64,000 bases of DNA from Chitinophaga sp. SYP-B3965 (GCF_009647655.1 NZ_WJFD01000001.1:1860001-1924000); one strand, 5' to 3'; shown: positions 52,958-61,795, numbered from the stretch's first letter. The notes: generated by a model from the letters alone, not told the origin. Made by a program: numbers and translations.

Positions 52958-54037
52958 TCAGTTTAATAATTCCGGGTATACTTTCTGCAGCAACAGCAGA
53001 TCTTCTTTATTAAAATCTTTATTAGCCTTACAGGCAGTGGCTATCTTCCTGGCTTTTCCCTGATCATTCACTTTTAAATAAGCAATGAGCATCATTCTCA
53101 GGTTCATCATCTGATCAGGGGCATTGGCATATGCCATTTCATAAAAAGGGATACTTTCAGCAGGTTTGCCCATCAGCTGATATACATTGCCCCTTACATG
53201 ATTCAGAAAAGGATCACCTCCAATCAATTCATCCAGTTTATCGGTTGCCAAAAGGGCTTTTTGATAATCCTTCGCCTGAATACTTGCTCCAATCATTAAA
53301 AGGCAGGTACCCGGTGTGATGGGAAATAACTGAGCGAGTTTCTCTACGGAAGCTACATAATTACTGTCACGGGTCTTTTGGCAGGCATCAATGTATGACA
53401 GCAGTAATCTCTTGTTCTGTTGTACTTCAACAGGCAGTCGCCGGTATGCTTCTTTTACCCCTTCATAATCACCGTTATTCTCCTTTTGATTGAGTATGTC
53501 TATATCCGCTGCAGCCTGTGCTTCCACTTTAGCGGTACCGCTACCTGCTATCACAAGATCTAGTTCTTCTGCCAACACGCCGCTCAACAGATCTCCTGCT
53601 GCGTAATTCATCGCGTCTACTACTTTCACCACGTTCTTTATTTTTTTCAAAAAGATTGCATGGTAATTGAGTTCTCCCTTTCCGCTGATCCACCTGAAAA
53701 TAAGGCGCTGTCCACCATTTTCCCCATGCCCGCGCAAGAGCCTGATATCCCCGTCTGCGGTGAGTAGGCTCGTATAATGCGTCATGTTATAGGCCGCCTT
53801 AAATTCGTTCATGATCCTGGGTACTCTGGATGCACGGCTCATTTTTGTTATCGATGCAAAAAAGGAAGGCATATCAAACAATGCGGCAATACCTTCTGCA
53901 TCGCCGTTGTTAGCCATGGCTTCCAGCTTTCTGCCAGCGTCTAATGCTTCTTCGTTAGATACCGTAGCGGTATCTGCTTCGCAGGATGTAAATAAAACAC
54001 AGGAGATGCATACGAACAATAAAGCAGTTCTCAACAT
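52958..54037 (-). CDS. Lipoprotein of unknown function, tandem paralog 1
   Basis: 359 residues: lipobox LFTSCEAD, EEALDAGRKLEAMANNGDAEGIAALFDMPSFF, a middle GELNYHAIFLKKIKNVVKVVDAMNYAAGDLLSGVLAEELD and a TPR-like C-terminus (CLLMIGASIQAKDYQKALLATDKLDELIGGDPFLNHVRGNVYQLMGKPAESIPFYEMAYANAPDQMMNLRMMLIAYLKVNDQGKARKIA). It is the most upstream of the three and starts 35 bp after the DeoR stop, so the regulator may be part of the same transcript. No known family recognised. Confidence 0.85.
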   Translation of the reverse strand: MLRTALLFVCISCVLFTSCEADTATVSNEEALDAGRKLEAMANNGDAEGIAALFDMPSFFASITKMSRASRVPRIMNEFKAAYNMTHYTSLLTADGDIRLLRGHGENGGQRLIFRWISGKGELNYHAIFLKKIKNVVKVVDAMNYAAGDLLSGVLAEELDLVIAGSGTAKVEAQAAADIDILNQKENNGDYEGVKEAYRRLPVEVQQNKRLLLSYIDACQKTRDSNYVASVEKLAQLFPITPGTCLLMIGASIQAKDYQKALLATDKLDELIGGDPFLNHVRGNVYQLMGKPAESIPFYEMAYANAPDQMMNLRMMLIAYLKVNDQGKARKIATACKANKDFNKEDLLLLQKVYPELLN

Positions 54038-54072
54038 AGGTGTAAGGGAATAATTATAAAAAGAAAATACAT

Positions 54073-54843
54073 TTATACGATCACCACTTCAATGCCCATA
54101 TCTTCCAGCAATTTCACCATGTGTTCTGAAATGCCTTTATCTGTGATGATCTGGTCCACTTCTTCCAAACGGCAGATCCTGCCAAAGCCACGTTTTCCGA
54201 ACTTGGAGGAATCTGCTAAAACGATGGTCTTTTGTGCAGCGGCCATCATTTGCTGATTGAGATGTGCTTCGCCGATGTTTGTAGTGGTGAGGCCAAACTC
54301 TACATCGATCCCATCCACACCCAGGAATAATTTACTGCAGGAGAAATCACTGAGGATCTTTTCTGCGTAAGAGCCTGCTACGGAAGAGGAATTATTGCGG
54401 ATCACGCCGCCCAGCTGCAGGATCTCGATATCATGAAAACGGTTCAGTTCCAGTGCTACATGTAATGCGGAAGTAATGATCATAAGCGGGCCGCGGGGTT
54501 GTATATGTTTGGCCAGCGCCAGTACGGTGGTACCGGAAGCAATGATGATGGCATCTCCCGGAACAATGAGAGAGGCTGCTGCCCTGCCGATATTATTCTT
54601 TTCTTCCCGGCGGATCTTCTCCTTTTCATTCACGGGTTTGTCGTTCGTATAGGGATTCTGTACGGTAGCGCCGCCATGAGAACGGTAAAGCAGGGATTTA
54701 TCTTCCAGCAGTTTCAGGTCCTTCCTGATCGTTACTCCTGAAACATCGAGTTCCTTGCATAACTCCACTACGTTCACATAACCTTTCTCATACAGTTTGC
54801 TAAGGATAAATTTGTGGCGTTCTGCTATGTTGATCATCGACAT
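54073..54843 (-). CDS. DeoR/GlpR-family transcriptional regulator
   Basis: 256 residues from the ATG at 54843; a TTG three codons upstream and an ATG two codons later are alternatives. The DeoR helix-turn-helix is INIAERHKFILSKLYEKGYVNVVELCKELDVSGVTIRKDLKLLEDKSLLYRSHGGA, followed by the C-terminal sugar-phosphate sensor domain (GDAIIIASGTTVLALAKHI, VAGSYAEKILSDFSCSKLFLGVDGID, LADSSKFGKRGFGRICRLEEVDQIITD). It likely represses a sugar pathway; the adjacent lipoprotein genes are not typical targets. Confidence 0.94.
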   Translation of the reverse strand: MSMINIAERHKFILSKLYEKGYVNVVELCKELDVSGVTIRKDLKLLEDKSLLYRSHGGATVQNPYTNDKPVNEKEKIRREEKNNIGRAAASLIVPGDAIIIASGTTVLALAKHIQPRGPLMIITSALHVALELNRFHDIEILQLGGVIRNNSSSVAGSYAEKILSDFSCSKLFLGVDGIDVEFGLTTTNIGEAHLNQQMMAAAQKTIVLADSSKFGKRGFGRICRLEEVDQIITDKGISEHMVKLLEDMGIEVVIV

Positions 54844-54873
54844 ATTTATCAAAATTGCTGCTGCAATATAAGT

Positions 54874-55698
54874 TTACTTGCTAATAATGCTGTATAGTAT
54901 CTTCCGCCCCTTTTCATCCAGTTCCCCTTTGGCGCTGGCAGAATCTGAAGGGATAAAATGCCGTTTAAAGGCCTGGATAGCTTCTGTAGTATCTTTTACA
55001 TCGTATCCCACTAACCGCAATGCCAAAGGCGCGCTAAACGGCTCGGGCACCTGTATATTGGTGGTATCCCCATACCAGATCCCAAAACCTTTTTGTGCCA
55101 GCTGCTCCCATGGGAAAAGTACGCTGGGGTCGTTCTTTCGTTTAACGGCAATATCTCCGTGGCCAATGAAATTATCTGCGGGGATGTTATAACGGTGCTT
55201 CAGGGTATCCAGCAGCACCATCAGGCTGCGGATCTGCATGGAGTCGAAGGGCTCGAAACCGTTGTTATCCAACTCAATACCGATGGAGGAAGAATTGATG
55301 TCTGTAACGCTTCCCCATTTGGATACGCCGCCATGCCAGGCACGCAGGTAATCATTCAGCATATGGTGAATGGTACCGTTCCTGCAGATCACATAATGGG
55401 CGCTCACCTGTGTACGTTCCAGCGTAAAGGTGCGCAATGTTTGTTCACAGGAGTTCTGTGCGGTGTGATGGATGATCACCATATTGGGCTTGCGCAGGTT
55501 AAAGTTGGTGGTACCTGCCCACCAGTCTGTAGCCGGCGCTGCAGCTCCCGGAACATTTCCAGGTTCCTGCCGGATCACGCCAGACAGTTGCTTTGCCTGC
55601 TTGCGATACACTTTATTGGTAGCCTTGTAAGGTTGTGGCGCGCAACCGCAGATCATGATGATCAAAATACCTGTCAGCCATTTGTTCTGTGTTCCCAT
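54874..55698 (-). CDS. N-acetylmuramoyl-L-alanine amidase lipoprotein (Amidase_2)
   Basis: 274 residues from the ATG at 55698. Lipobox ICGCAPQ anchors the protein in the envelope. The amidase_2/PGRP domain has zinc ligands in VIIHHTAQNS and IGHGDIAVKRKNDPSVLFPW, plus SAHYVICRNGTIHHMLNDYLRAWHGG. It cleaves the amide between MurNAc and the stem peptide, probably for recycling or remodelling. I reject an upstream ATG at 55707 because it overlaps the perfect TATATTTG promoter box. Confidence 0.93.
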   Translation of the reverse strand: MGTQNKWLTGILIIMICGCAPQPYKATNKVYRKQAKQLSGVIRQEPGNVPGAAAPATDWWAGTTNFNLRKPNMVIIHHTAQNSCEQTLRTFTLERTQVSAHYVICRNGTIHHMLNDYLRAWHGGVSKWGSVTDINSSSIGIELDNNGFEPFDSMQIRSLMVLLDTLKHRYNIPADNFIGHGDIAVKRKNDPSVLFPWEQLAQKGFGIWYGDTTNIQVPEPFSAPLALRLVGYDVKDTTEAIQAFKRHFIPSDSASAKGELDEKGRKILYSIISK

Positions 55699-55704
55699 TG
55701 TTCT

Positions 55705-55712
55705 CAAATATA
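55705..55712 (-). promoter_or_regulatory. Likely -7 promoter element of the amidase gene
   Basis: The minus strand reads TATATTTG, a perfect TAnnTTTG match, ending six bases before the ATG at 55698. Confidence 0.6.
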
Positions 55713-55721
55713 AGAAATCCC

Positions 55722-55729
55722 TATCTTTA
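55722..55729 (+). promoter_or_regulatory. Likely -7 promoter element of the metallophosphoesterase gene
   Basis: TATCTTTA matches TAnnTTTG at seven of eight positions and ends five bases before the TTG start. Only nine bases separate it from the divergent amidase box. Confidence 0.45.
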
Positions 55730-55734
55730 TCGGG

Positions 55735-56817
55735 TTGAAGAAGCTATTGCAAATAATATTCCGGAAACCGATCATCTGGCTGGCCAATAAATTATCGTCA
55801 AGACCTGAAAGCAAAGCTGTTTTCAGTAACCTCTCGCAATTGCAGCAGGATATACTGAAAGGCAAAGCTGAAAAAGGCCCCCTGCTCTCCTGCCATCCGG
55901 AGAGTGCCCGCTATATTATCTTTTCAGATCAGCATAAAGGGGCAAAGGATGCCGCGGATGACTTTATGATAGCGGAAGAAAACTACATGAAAGCCCTCAC
56001 ACACTACTACAACGAGGGATATACACTCATCAACCTGGGGGATTGTGAGGAATTATGGGAGAGCACTCCGGCAAAAGTGATCGAAAAGAACCGCTTAACG
56101 TTGCTGGAAGAGGCCAAATTCCTGGTGAAAGACCGTTATTACCGCATCTTCGGCAATCACGACCTGGAATGGAATTACCTCATTCCCCGCAATCAATTCC
56201 TGAAACCCATCTTCGGCGATAAACTAAAGGTCTATGAAGGCATGATCCTTCAGATGCCTTATAATGATAAAACCTTCGATATCTTTCTTACGCATGGCCA
56301 CCAGGGAGATCAGCGTAGTGACGGCAACGCTTTTTCCAAATGGTTTGTAGCAGCGATCTGGACGCCCATCCAGCGTTTGCTGGACATCCGCATGGATACG
56401 GTATCTGATTCTTTTGACCTGGTGGACCTGCACAATGTGGTGATGTATGAATGGACGCTGCAGGCAAAGAACACCTTCCTCATTTCCGGGCATACGCACA
56501 AGCCGGTATTTGTTTCCCTTGATCATATTGACCGCCTCACGAAGCAACTGGAAAAAGCCATGCTGGAAAAGGACGAAGCACTGATCAGTTCTTTACAGGA
56601 CTCTCTTGCAAAACGCCGGAAAGAATACGAAGGCAAAGTGTTTGTAAAAACAATGGCGCAGCCCACCTACTTCAATACAGGCTGCTGTTGTTTCAGCGAC
56701 GGGGATATCACCGGCATTGAAATAACAGATGGATTTATCCGCCTGATCAAATGGGAGGACGGCGCCAGGAAAGTGCTGGAAGAATCACCGCTCTATTATC
56801 TATTTGAGCAACTCTAG
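55735..56817 (+). CDS. Metallophosphoesterase
   Basis: 360 residues. Calcineurin-like motifs: FSDQHKGAKDAADDF (D-x-H), NLGDCEELWES (GD-x-x-E variant), IFGNHDLEWN (GNHD), THGHQGD and ISGHTHKP (GHTH). It resembles UDP-2,3-diacylglucosamine-hydrolase-like and phosphodiesterase proteins but lacks a diagnostic subfamily sign. The only reasonable start is TTG at 55735, since no ATG lies nearby in frame. The 3' end overlaps the convergent oxidoreductase gene by 18 bp. Confidence 0.9.
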   Translation: MKKLLQIIFRKPIIWLANKLSSRPESKAVFSNLSQLQQDILKGKAEKGPLLSCHPESARYIIFSDQHKGAKDAADDFMIAEENYMKALTHYYNEGYTLINLGDCEELWESTPAKVIEKNRLTLLEEAKFLVKDRYYRIFGNHDLEWNYLIPRNQFLKPIFGDKLKVYEGMILQMPYNDKTFDIFLTHGHQGDQRSDGNAFSKWFVAAIWTPIQRLLDIRMDTVSDSFDLVDLHNVVMYEWTLQAKNTFLISGHTHKPVFVSLDHIDRLTKQLEKAMLEKDEALISSLQDSLAKRRKEYEGKVFVKTMAQPTYFNTGCCCFSDGDITGIEITDGFIRLIKWEDGARKVLEESPLYYLFEQL

Positions 56818-57900
56818 TTTTACTTTTTTACCGGTAGAGATGGCTTCATAAATGCCCTCTATTATTTTCATATCCCGCAGCCCTTCTTCTCCCGGCACAT
56901 TATTCGGCCGGTTCTCTAAAATGGCTTTGGCCACACCATCCATATGCGCAGCCTGCTGGTTGATGTGTTTGATATCCATCGGCCCTTTGCTGGTACGGCC
57001 CTGCTGACCGCCATATCCATATGCATTGTTCACTTCATACCAGCCACCTTCTGCTGCTGCATATAAACGGTTCACACCGGTCACGTAACTTGAAAAGGAA
57101 TTGGCAATTGCGCCGCCGGGGAAATACAACTGCCAGGCCAGGGACTCTTCTATATCTTTAAATTTCTCGGGTTCTGTTTTAGGAAAACCCTGCGCCGTTA
57201 CATACAAAGGCTCTTCGCCTACTGTGTACCGCGCGCCCTGGATAGCATAAATACCTACATCCATCAAAGGCCCGCCGCCGGATAATGCATGTTTGAGACG
57301 CCATTGATTAGGATCACCTGCCCTGAAACCATCGCTGGCTTCCACAAATTTCACCTTTCCGAATACCTTTTCCCTGGTGAGCCGCATCATTTCCAGGTGG
57401 AATGGATCATAATGCAGCCGGTAACCGATGGCCAGCTGGCGATTGGCTTTTTTACAGGCATCGATCATAGACTGCCCTTCTTTCACACTAACAGCCATAG
57501 GCTTTTCACAGAAAACGTGTTTCCCTGCTTTGGCGGCACGGATCGTAAATTCTGCGTGCATGGAGTTGGGCAGTACAATGTACACCGCATCAATATCCTT
57601 GTTATCGGCGATCTTATCGAAGTTCTCGTAATTGTAGATGTTCTTATTCTGGATCTTGTACTTCTCCACCCAGGTAGGGATCTTGGAGGGCGTACCGGTT
57701 ACAATACCCCGCAGTTCAATGTTTTGCGTTTGCAGTAAAGCGGGCGCCAGCTGGTTGGTGGCGTATCCGCCAAGGCCTACCAGGGCAATGCCCAGTTTGC
57801 GGTTCTGCCATGGCATAGAAAGTCCTGCCAGGGGTGCGGTAAATGCAGAAGCACCCATTACGGCTGAATACTGAAGGAATTTTCTACGAGAGTGTGTCAT
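56800..57900 (-). CDS. Tat-exported Gfo/Idh/MocA-family oxidoreductase
   Basis: 366 residues. The N-terminus carries a twin-arginine signal (SRRKFLQYSAVMGASAFTAPLAG), so the folded enzyme with its bound cofactor goes to the periplasm, as for glucose-fructose oxidoreductase. The Rossmann motif is GIALVGLGGYATNQL and the family's EKPMAVSVKEGQSMIDACKKANRQLAIGYRLHYDPFHLEM follows, then GGGPLMDVGIYAIQGARY. It should carry NADP(H) and act on a sugar; the substrate is unknown. It is not part of an obvious operon. Confidence 0.93.
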   Translation of the reverse strand: MTHSRRKFLQYSAVMGASAFTAPLAGLSMPWQNRKLGIALVGLGGYATNQLAPALLQTQNIELRGIVTGTPSKIPTWVEKYKIQNKNIYNYENFDKIADNKDIDAVYIVLPNSMHAEFTIRAAKAGKHVFCEKPMAVSVKEGQSMIDACKKANRQLAIGYRLHYDPFHLEMMRLTREKVFGKVKFVEASDGFRAGDPNQWRLKHALSGGGPLMDVGIYAIQGARYTVGEEPLYVTAQGFPKTEPEKFKDIEESLAWQLYFPGGAIANSFSSYVTGVNRLYAAAEGGWYEVNNAYGYGGQQGRTSKGPMDIKHINQQAAHMDGVAKAILENRPNNVPGEEGLRDMKIIEGIYEAISTGKKVKLELLK

Positions 57901-58032
57901 AACGTAAGGGTTTTAAGAGGAGGTAATAAGATACATCATTTTTAAATATATAGGTAGTACTACATCCTGAAACGGCAAATTTTACTACTTTGAGCCTCAG
58001 TACCGAACCTACAACTGAAACACTTCTCTCGT

Positions 58033-59529
58033 ATGATCAACCTTTTCTCTCCGCTTAGGACGGTGATGATCTTTATTGTATTTGGCATTATCTGGATCTT
58101 TACTACAGATAATCTCCTGCTCTGGCTCTTCGGCCCCGCTTCTTCCAGGATCTGGGTGGGTCAGCATCTCAAAGGCACCACGTTTATGCTGATATGCGGC
58201 ACACTGCTGTACTGGCTGTTGAGAAAATACCTGACTTCCCTTCATCATTCTGAAAATGCTTACATCCGTATCTTCAAAGAATCACCGCATGCCATGTGGA
58301 TCTACAGCAAAAAAGATCTTCGCTTCCTGCTCGTTAATGATGCTGCGGTAAATATTTATGGATATAGCCGCCAGGAGTTCATGCTGTTGCGGATGTCCGA
58401 CCTTAACCCCCAGGAAGATGATTTGCGGCATGTAAAAAAGGATGGCAGCCTGATGTATGTACAGGTACAATCGTTTGAGACTTCCTATGGAGGAGAACCT
58501 GCAGAAGTAGCGAGTGCCATGGACGTTACAGATAAATACCTGGCAGATGAAGCATTACATCAGCAGGAAAAATTACTGAATACGATCATCAATAGTTCAG
58601 AAGAACTGATCTGGGCAGTGAATGCGGATAAAGAATTCATTGTTTTTAACAATGAATTTCATGATACGATCCAGAAATTTACGGGTACAGATATCAAACT
58701 TGGAGATAAGTTATCTATGGTGGAAGGAGAGCTGGAATATCAGCGCTGGCGGAAATATTATGAGAAAAGCCTCCTCGGACAAAAGCTGGTGAAGGAAGAT
58801 ATACGGGAATTAGCAGGTTTCGGCATTTCCTATTCGGAGATCACTTTCAACCCCATCGTATTTGAAGGAGACATCATTGGTGTGGCGTGTTTTGCGCGGA
58901 ACATCACAGAAAGGAAACAGCAGGAGATCAAACTGGGCAAAGCGGTGGAAAGATATGAGATCGTATCGCTTGCTACGAATGATGTGATCTGGGATTGGGA
59001 CCTGGCTACCAATAAAATAATATGGAATTCCAATCTGCAAAGGCTCTTCGGGCACGATGCTACCAACGAAGATATTTCCTGGTGGAAGAAAATGGTGCAT
59101 CCGGATGATTATGCGCAGGCGGTGTTCACCCTGGAAGAGGTGATCAGAACACGCCTTACACAATGGGCCGTTGAATATCGTTTCAAAAATGCAGAGGGTG
59201 AGTACAGGTATGTGAATGACAGAGGATATGTGATCTATAATGATGAAGGTCTGCCTTACCGGGTGATCGGTGCCATGCAGGATATTCATGAAAAGAAAAA
59301 GTTTGTGGAAGAACTCAAGAAGGTAGCACACATGAGTTCTCATGGCATGCGGCGGCCGGTGGCTTCTATGCTGGGCCTGGTGAACCTGCTGAATAAAGAA
59401 GATCTTGCACACCCGGATAATGCGCCGTTATTGGTGCATGTGGAAACACTCGCCAATGAAATGGATGTGATCCTGCATGAAGTGGCGGATAAGTGTAATG
59501 CTATTTTTATGGTGGTGGAGAAGGAATAA
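58033..59529 (+). CDS. Membrane PAS-domain protein with an H-box but no ATPase domain
   Basis: 498 residues. Two membrane helices (about 8-30 and 52-66), then three PAS domains: near 80-175 (IFKESPHAMWIYSKKDLRFLLVNDAAVNIYGYSRQEF), 180-295 (NTIINSSEELIWAVNADKEFIVFNNEF) and 300-425 (SLATNDVIWDWDLATNKIIWNSNLQRLFGHDATNE, ending with the PAC motif). The C-terminus is a HisKA-like helical hairpin with MSSHGMRRPVASMLGLVNLL (His near 437) and stops at residue 498 where a HATPase_c domain would begin. It may pass signals as a phosphoacceptor or be a degenerate kinase. The stop abuts the convergent DUF983 gene. Confidence 0.9.
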   Translation: MINLFSPLRTVMIFIVFGIIWIFTTDNLLLWLFGPASSRIWVGQHLKGTTFMLICGTLLYWLLRKYLTSLHHSENAYIRIFKESPHAMWIYSKKDLRFLLVNDAAVNIYGYSRQEFMLLRMSDLNPQEDDLRHVKKDGSLMYVQVQSFETSYGGEPAEVASAMDVTDKYLADEALHQQEKLLNTIINSSEELIWAVNADKEFIVFNNEFHDTIQKFTGTDIKLGDKLSMVEGELEYQRWRKYYEKSLLGQKLVKEDIRELAGFGISYSEITFNPIVFEGDIIGVACFARNITERKQQEIKLGKAVERYEIVSLATNDVIWDWDLATNKIIWNSNLQRLFGHDATNEDISWWKKMVHPDDYAQAVFTLEEVIRTRLTQWAVEYRFKNAEGEYRYVNDRGYVIYNDEGLPYRVIGAMQDIHEKKKFVEELKKVAHMSSHGMRRPVASMLGLVNLLNKEDLAHPDNAPLLVHVETLANEMDVILHEVADKCNAIFMVVEKE

Positions 59530-59530
59530 G

Positions 59531-59950
59531 CTACTTATACTGAAGCCGCCAGTTTCTGTCATAATAAACAAAGAAGGCCAGCCAGATGCTCCGGGAAACC
59601 CGCATCAGTATGGGCTGCAAGGCAACGAGGATCACACCGTTGATGCCCAGCCACCAGAAGAGGCGGCTATCATAGAGGGAAAAACCGATCAATACGAACC
59701 AGGCTACAAATGTGGCCACACTCAAGGCTATAGAAAGGGCATAACTCACGTAACCGGTACCGAAATAGAAACCTGTTTCCGGTTCGGTAGGCTGGCCGCA
59801 TACGGGGCAATTTTCATTCATTTTCATGAAGCTGCCCAGGCGGTAGGGATTCTTATGCTGGTAGAGATCTCCACGTCTGCAACGCGGGCATTTATTACTT
59901 AATACGCTGAGTATAAGGTTGGGTTTGTGGTCTGTTTTTTCTGCACACAT
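59531..59950 (-). CDS. DUF983 membrane protein
   Basis: 139 residues. Two CxxC pairs (CPRCRRG and CPVCGQP) near the N-terminus suggest a zinc-ribbon. Two membrane helices follow (YALSIALSVATFVAWFVLIGF and FWWLGINGVILVALQPILM). This is the DUF983 pattern; function unknown, though relatives in other phyla neighbour respiratory genes. It starts 3 bp after the stop of the upstream AraC gene, so they are co-transcribed. Confidence 0.92.
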   Translation of the reverse strand: MCAEKTDHKPNLILSVLSNKCPRCRRGDLYQHKNPYRLGSFMKMNENCPVCGQPTEPETGFYFGTGYVSYALSIALSVATFVAWFVLIGFSLYDSRLFWWLGINGVILVALQPILMRVSRSIWLAFFVYYDRNWRLQYK

Positions 59951-59953
59951 ATA

Positions 59954-60814
59954 CTAATTATTTAAGCTTTTTCTAAAATCATCCGGGGTAATGCCTACAT
60001 TTTTTCTGAAGAAACGGTTAAAGTAAGAATTGTCCTGGAAGTTGAGTTCGTACGCGATCTGCGTGATGGTAAGGTCTGCATTGGTGAGCATACGTTTTGC
60101 TTCCAGCAGGATCCTTTCCCGGATCAGTTCACCGGCCGTTTTGCCCAGGAGGTCCTGGCAGAGGGCGTTGAGGTGATTCGGAGTGATATATAACAGTTCT
60201 GCGTATTCCTTTGGTAATTTAATGGTACGGTAGTGTTTGTTGATCAGTTGCTGGAAGTTGCGCAATACCAGCAGCTTTTGCTGCGGCACGGCTTTCTTCT
60301 TTTCCTTTACACTGGTTCTTTCAATGAGCAGGAACAATTGCAGCATTACTACGCGGATCATATCAATTTCTACTTCTGTGAGCAGCTTTTCGAACAGCGC
60401 TTTCACTTCATCTCTTTCGGTTAACGGGATCATTAATACCTGGTCTTTGCTGTTACCGCTAAAGAAAGGGAACCGTTCCAGGTAATCATGCTGCACTAAA
60501 AAAGAACGGAAGAAGGTTTCCGAAAAATGGATCACGTAACCATCGGTATCCTGTGAAAAGTTCCAGTTGTGTACCTGCCCGGGGATCATGAAATAGATCT
60601 GCCAGGGTTGTACATTGAACTTTGTAAAATCCAGGGTATGAGTACCACTTCCTTTCGTGAATAATACGAGATGGAAGAAAGAGTGGCCATGCTGATGCAT
60701 GGCCTTATTGTAGTTGTTCAGCAGGTAATGGTTTAATCTTTCGATCAGCAGGTCCTGCTGATCTTTCCCCATACTGAGGCTGCAAATATCATATACCGGG
60801 ATGGTTTGTTTCAT
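59954..60814 (-). CDS. AraC-family transcriptional regulator
   Basis: 286 residues with an N-terminal cupin-like sensor (HGHSFFHLVLFTKGSGTHTLDFTKFNVQPWQIYFMIPGQVHNWNF) and a C-terminal AraC double helix-turn-helix (YAELLYITPNHLNALCQDLLGKTAGELIRERILLEAKRMLTNADLTITQIAYELNFQDNSYFNRFFRKNVGITPDDFRKSL). Targets unknown; it is followed directly by the DUF983 gene. Confidence 0.94.
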   Translation of the reverse strand: MKQTIPVYDICSLSMGKDQQDLLIERLNHYLLNNYNKAMHQHGHSFFHLVLFTKGSGTHTLDFTKFNVQPWQIYFMIPGQVHNWNFSQDTDGYVIHFSETFFRSFLVQHDYLERFPFFSGNSKDQVLMIPLTERDEVKALFEKLLTEVEIDMIRVVMLQLFLLIERTSVKEKKKAVPQQKLLVLRNFQQLINKHYRTIKLPKEYAELLYITPNHLNALCQDLLGKTAGELIRERILLEAKRMLTNADLTITQIAYELNFQDNSYFNRFFRKNVGITPDDFRKSLNN

Positions 60815-60880
60815 GATGCAACAAAGGTACTGCAGCCTGGGGGAATGGCCTATGACAGTTCAGGGGTTTTGTGGTACTTT

Positions 60881-61276
60881 TTACTGATTCTCTACTTTGA
60901 GGATCGTAAACACCTTTTTCCCGGCAGGTACCTGCCACATGACCTCCTGCCCTTCCCGGAATCCGATCAGCGCTACGCCCACAGGGCCCATCACAGAGAT
61001 CTTCCGTTGTTTAATATCCGCCTCTTCCGGCATTACCACCACCAGTTCCATTACTTTATCATTGCCGGTATCTTTTACTTTCACCCTTGAATTAAGGGCC
61101 ACCACATCTTCCGGGAAATCTTCCCTGCTCACCAGTTTTCCTCTTTTGAAATCTGCTTTCAGTGTGGCCACTTCCTGTGGTCCAAATGCGCTTTCACGCT
61201 GTGCATCGTTCAGACAGGCTGTTAACATTTCATAATCATCTTCTCTGAACACCAGCTGATGTTTTACTTTTTGCAT
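60881..61276 (-). CDS. GreA/GreB-family protein (Rnk-like)
   Basis: 131 residues. The C-terminal FKBP-like Gre domain is clear (LNSRVKVKDTGNDKVMELVVVMPEEADIKQRKISVMGPVGVALIGFREGQEVMWQVPAGKKVFTILKVENQ), while the N-terminal coiled coil is much shorter than in GreA, as in Rnk, the nucleoside-diphosphate kinase regulator. It probably binds RNA polymerase through the secondary channel. A 58-residue membrane protein gene ends 10 bp upstream on the same strand. Confidence 0.9.
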   Translation of the reverse strand: MQKVKHQLVFREDDYEMLTACLNDAQRESAFGPQEVATLKADFKRGKLVSREDFPEDVVALNSRVKVKDTGNDKVMELVVVMPEEADIKQRKISVMGPVGVALIGFREGQEVMWQVPAGKKVFTILKVENQ

Positions 61277-61286
61277 AGTCGTTATT

Positions 61287-61463
61287 TTATGGTTTTCTAA
61301 TATTCCAAATGGCGATCAACAGCAAGGGTATAGTCAGCACTAATGCTGCATACCACCATTCATTCCCTGTTACCAGTGCAGTTCTCAGAACAATTGCATT
61401 AGTAAGTACAAGAATAAACAGGGTCATGCCTTTGATCGAAATCTTTTCCGGATCCCTGATCAT
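61287..61463 (-). CDS. Small membrane protein, 58 residues
   Basis: Reading the minus strand from the ATG at 61463 gives a 58-residue protein with a charged N-terminus (MIRDPEKISIKG) and two hydrophobic helices (MTLFILVLTNAIVL and YAALVLTIPLLLIAIW), ending NIRKP before TAA. The start is preceded by TTAATTTG and a 7-base gap. It ends 10 bp before the Rnk-like gene, so the two probably form an operon. No family is recognised. Confidence 0.7.
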   Translation of the reverse strand: MIRDPEKISIKGMTLFILVLTNAIVLRTALVTGNEWWYAALVLTIPLLLIAIWNIRKP

Positions 61464-61515
61464 AGCAATTCAAATTAATATGAAAATAAAGGTAGAAGGG
61501 TGCCCCTGTTCCTGT

Positions 61516-61692
61516 CTAGCAGGCCAGGGTCAGGGTATTGAAGTCTTTAAAGTTTGAGAAGTAATACAGTTTATTACAAAACGTGCGGAATTGCTTGCTG
61601 GCACAGGCGCTCGCGGGTTCTACCACAGGTGCGGAACGCCTGATGGATACCTCGGAGATATGTGAAATAATGCCTGACATCCTTACAAACAT
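61516..61692 (-). CDS. Possible 58-residue Cys-containing peptide gene
   Basis: An open frame from ATG at 61692 to TAG at 61516 encodes MFVRMSGIISHISEVSIRRS, continues with three Cys in total and ends ...TLTLAC. It lies in the 332-bp gap between the small membrane protein and the 134-residue protein. I see no Shine-Dalgarno, leader motif or modification enzyme nearby, so it may be chance. The rest of the gap holds promoter-like AT-rich sequence. Confidence 0.3.
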   Translation of the reverse strand: MFVRMSGIISHISEVSIRRSAPVVEPASACASKQFRTFCNKLYYFSNFKDFNTLTLAC

Positions 61693-61795
61693 AACGAATT
61701 TTTCCCAGTACCGTATATATACCTATTGCTGCCATCAATAAAAAAACGAACTTAGAGACGTTAATTATTATACCTCACCCCCAAAAGTAAATTTT

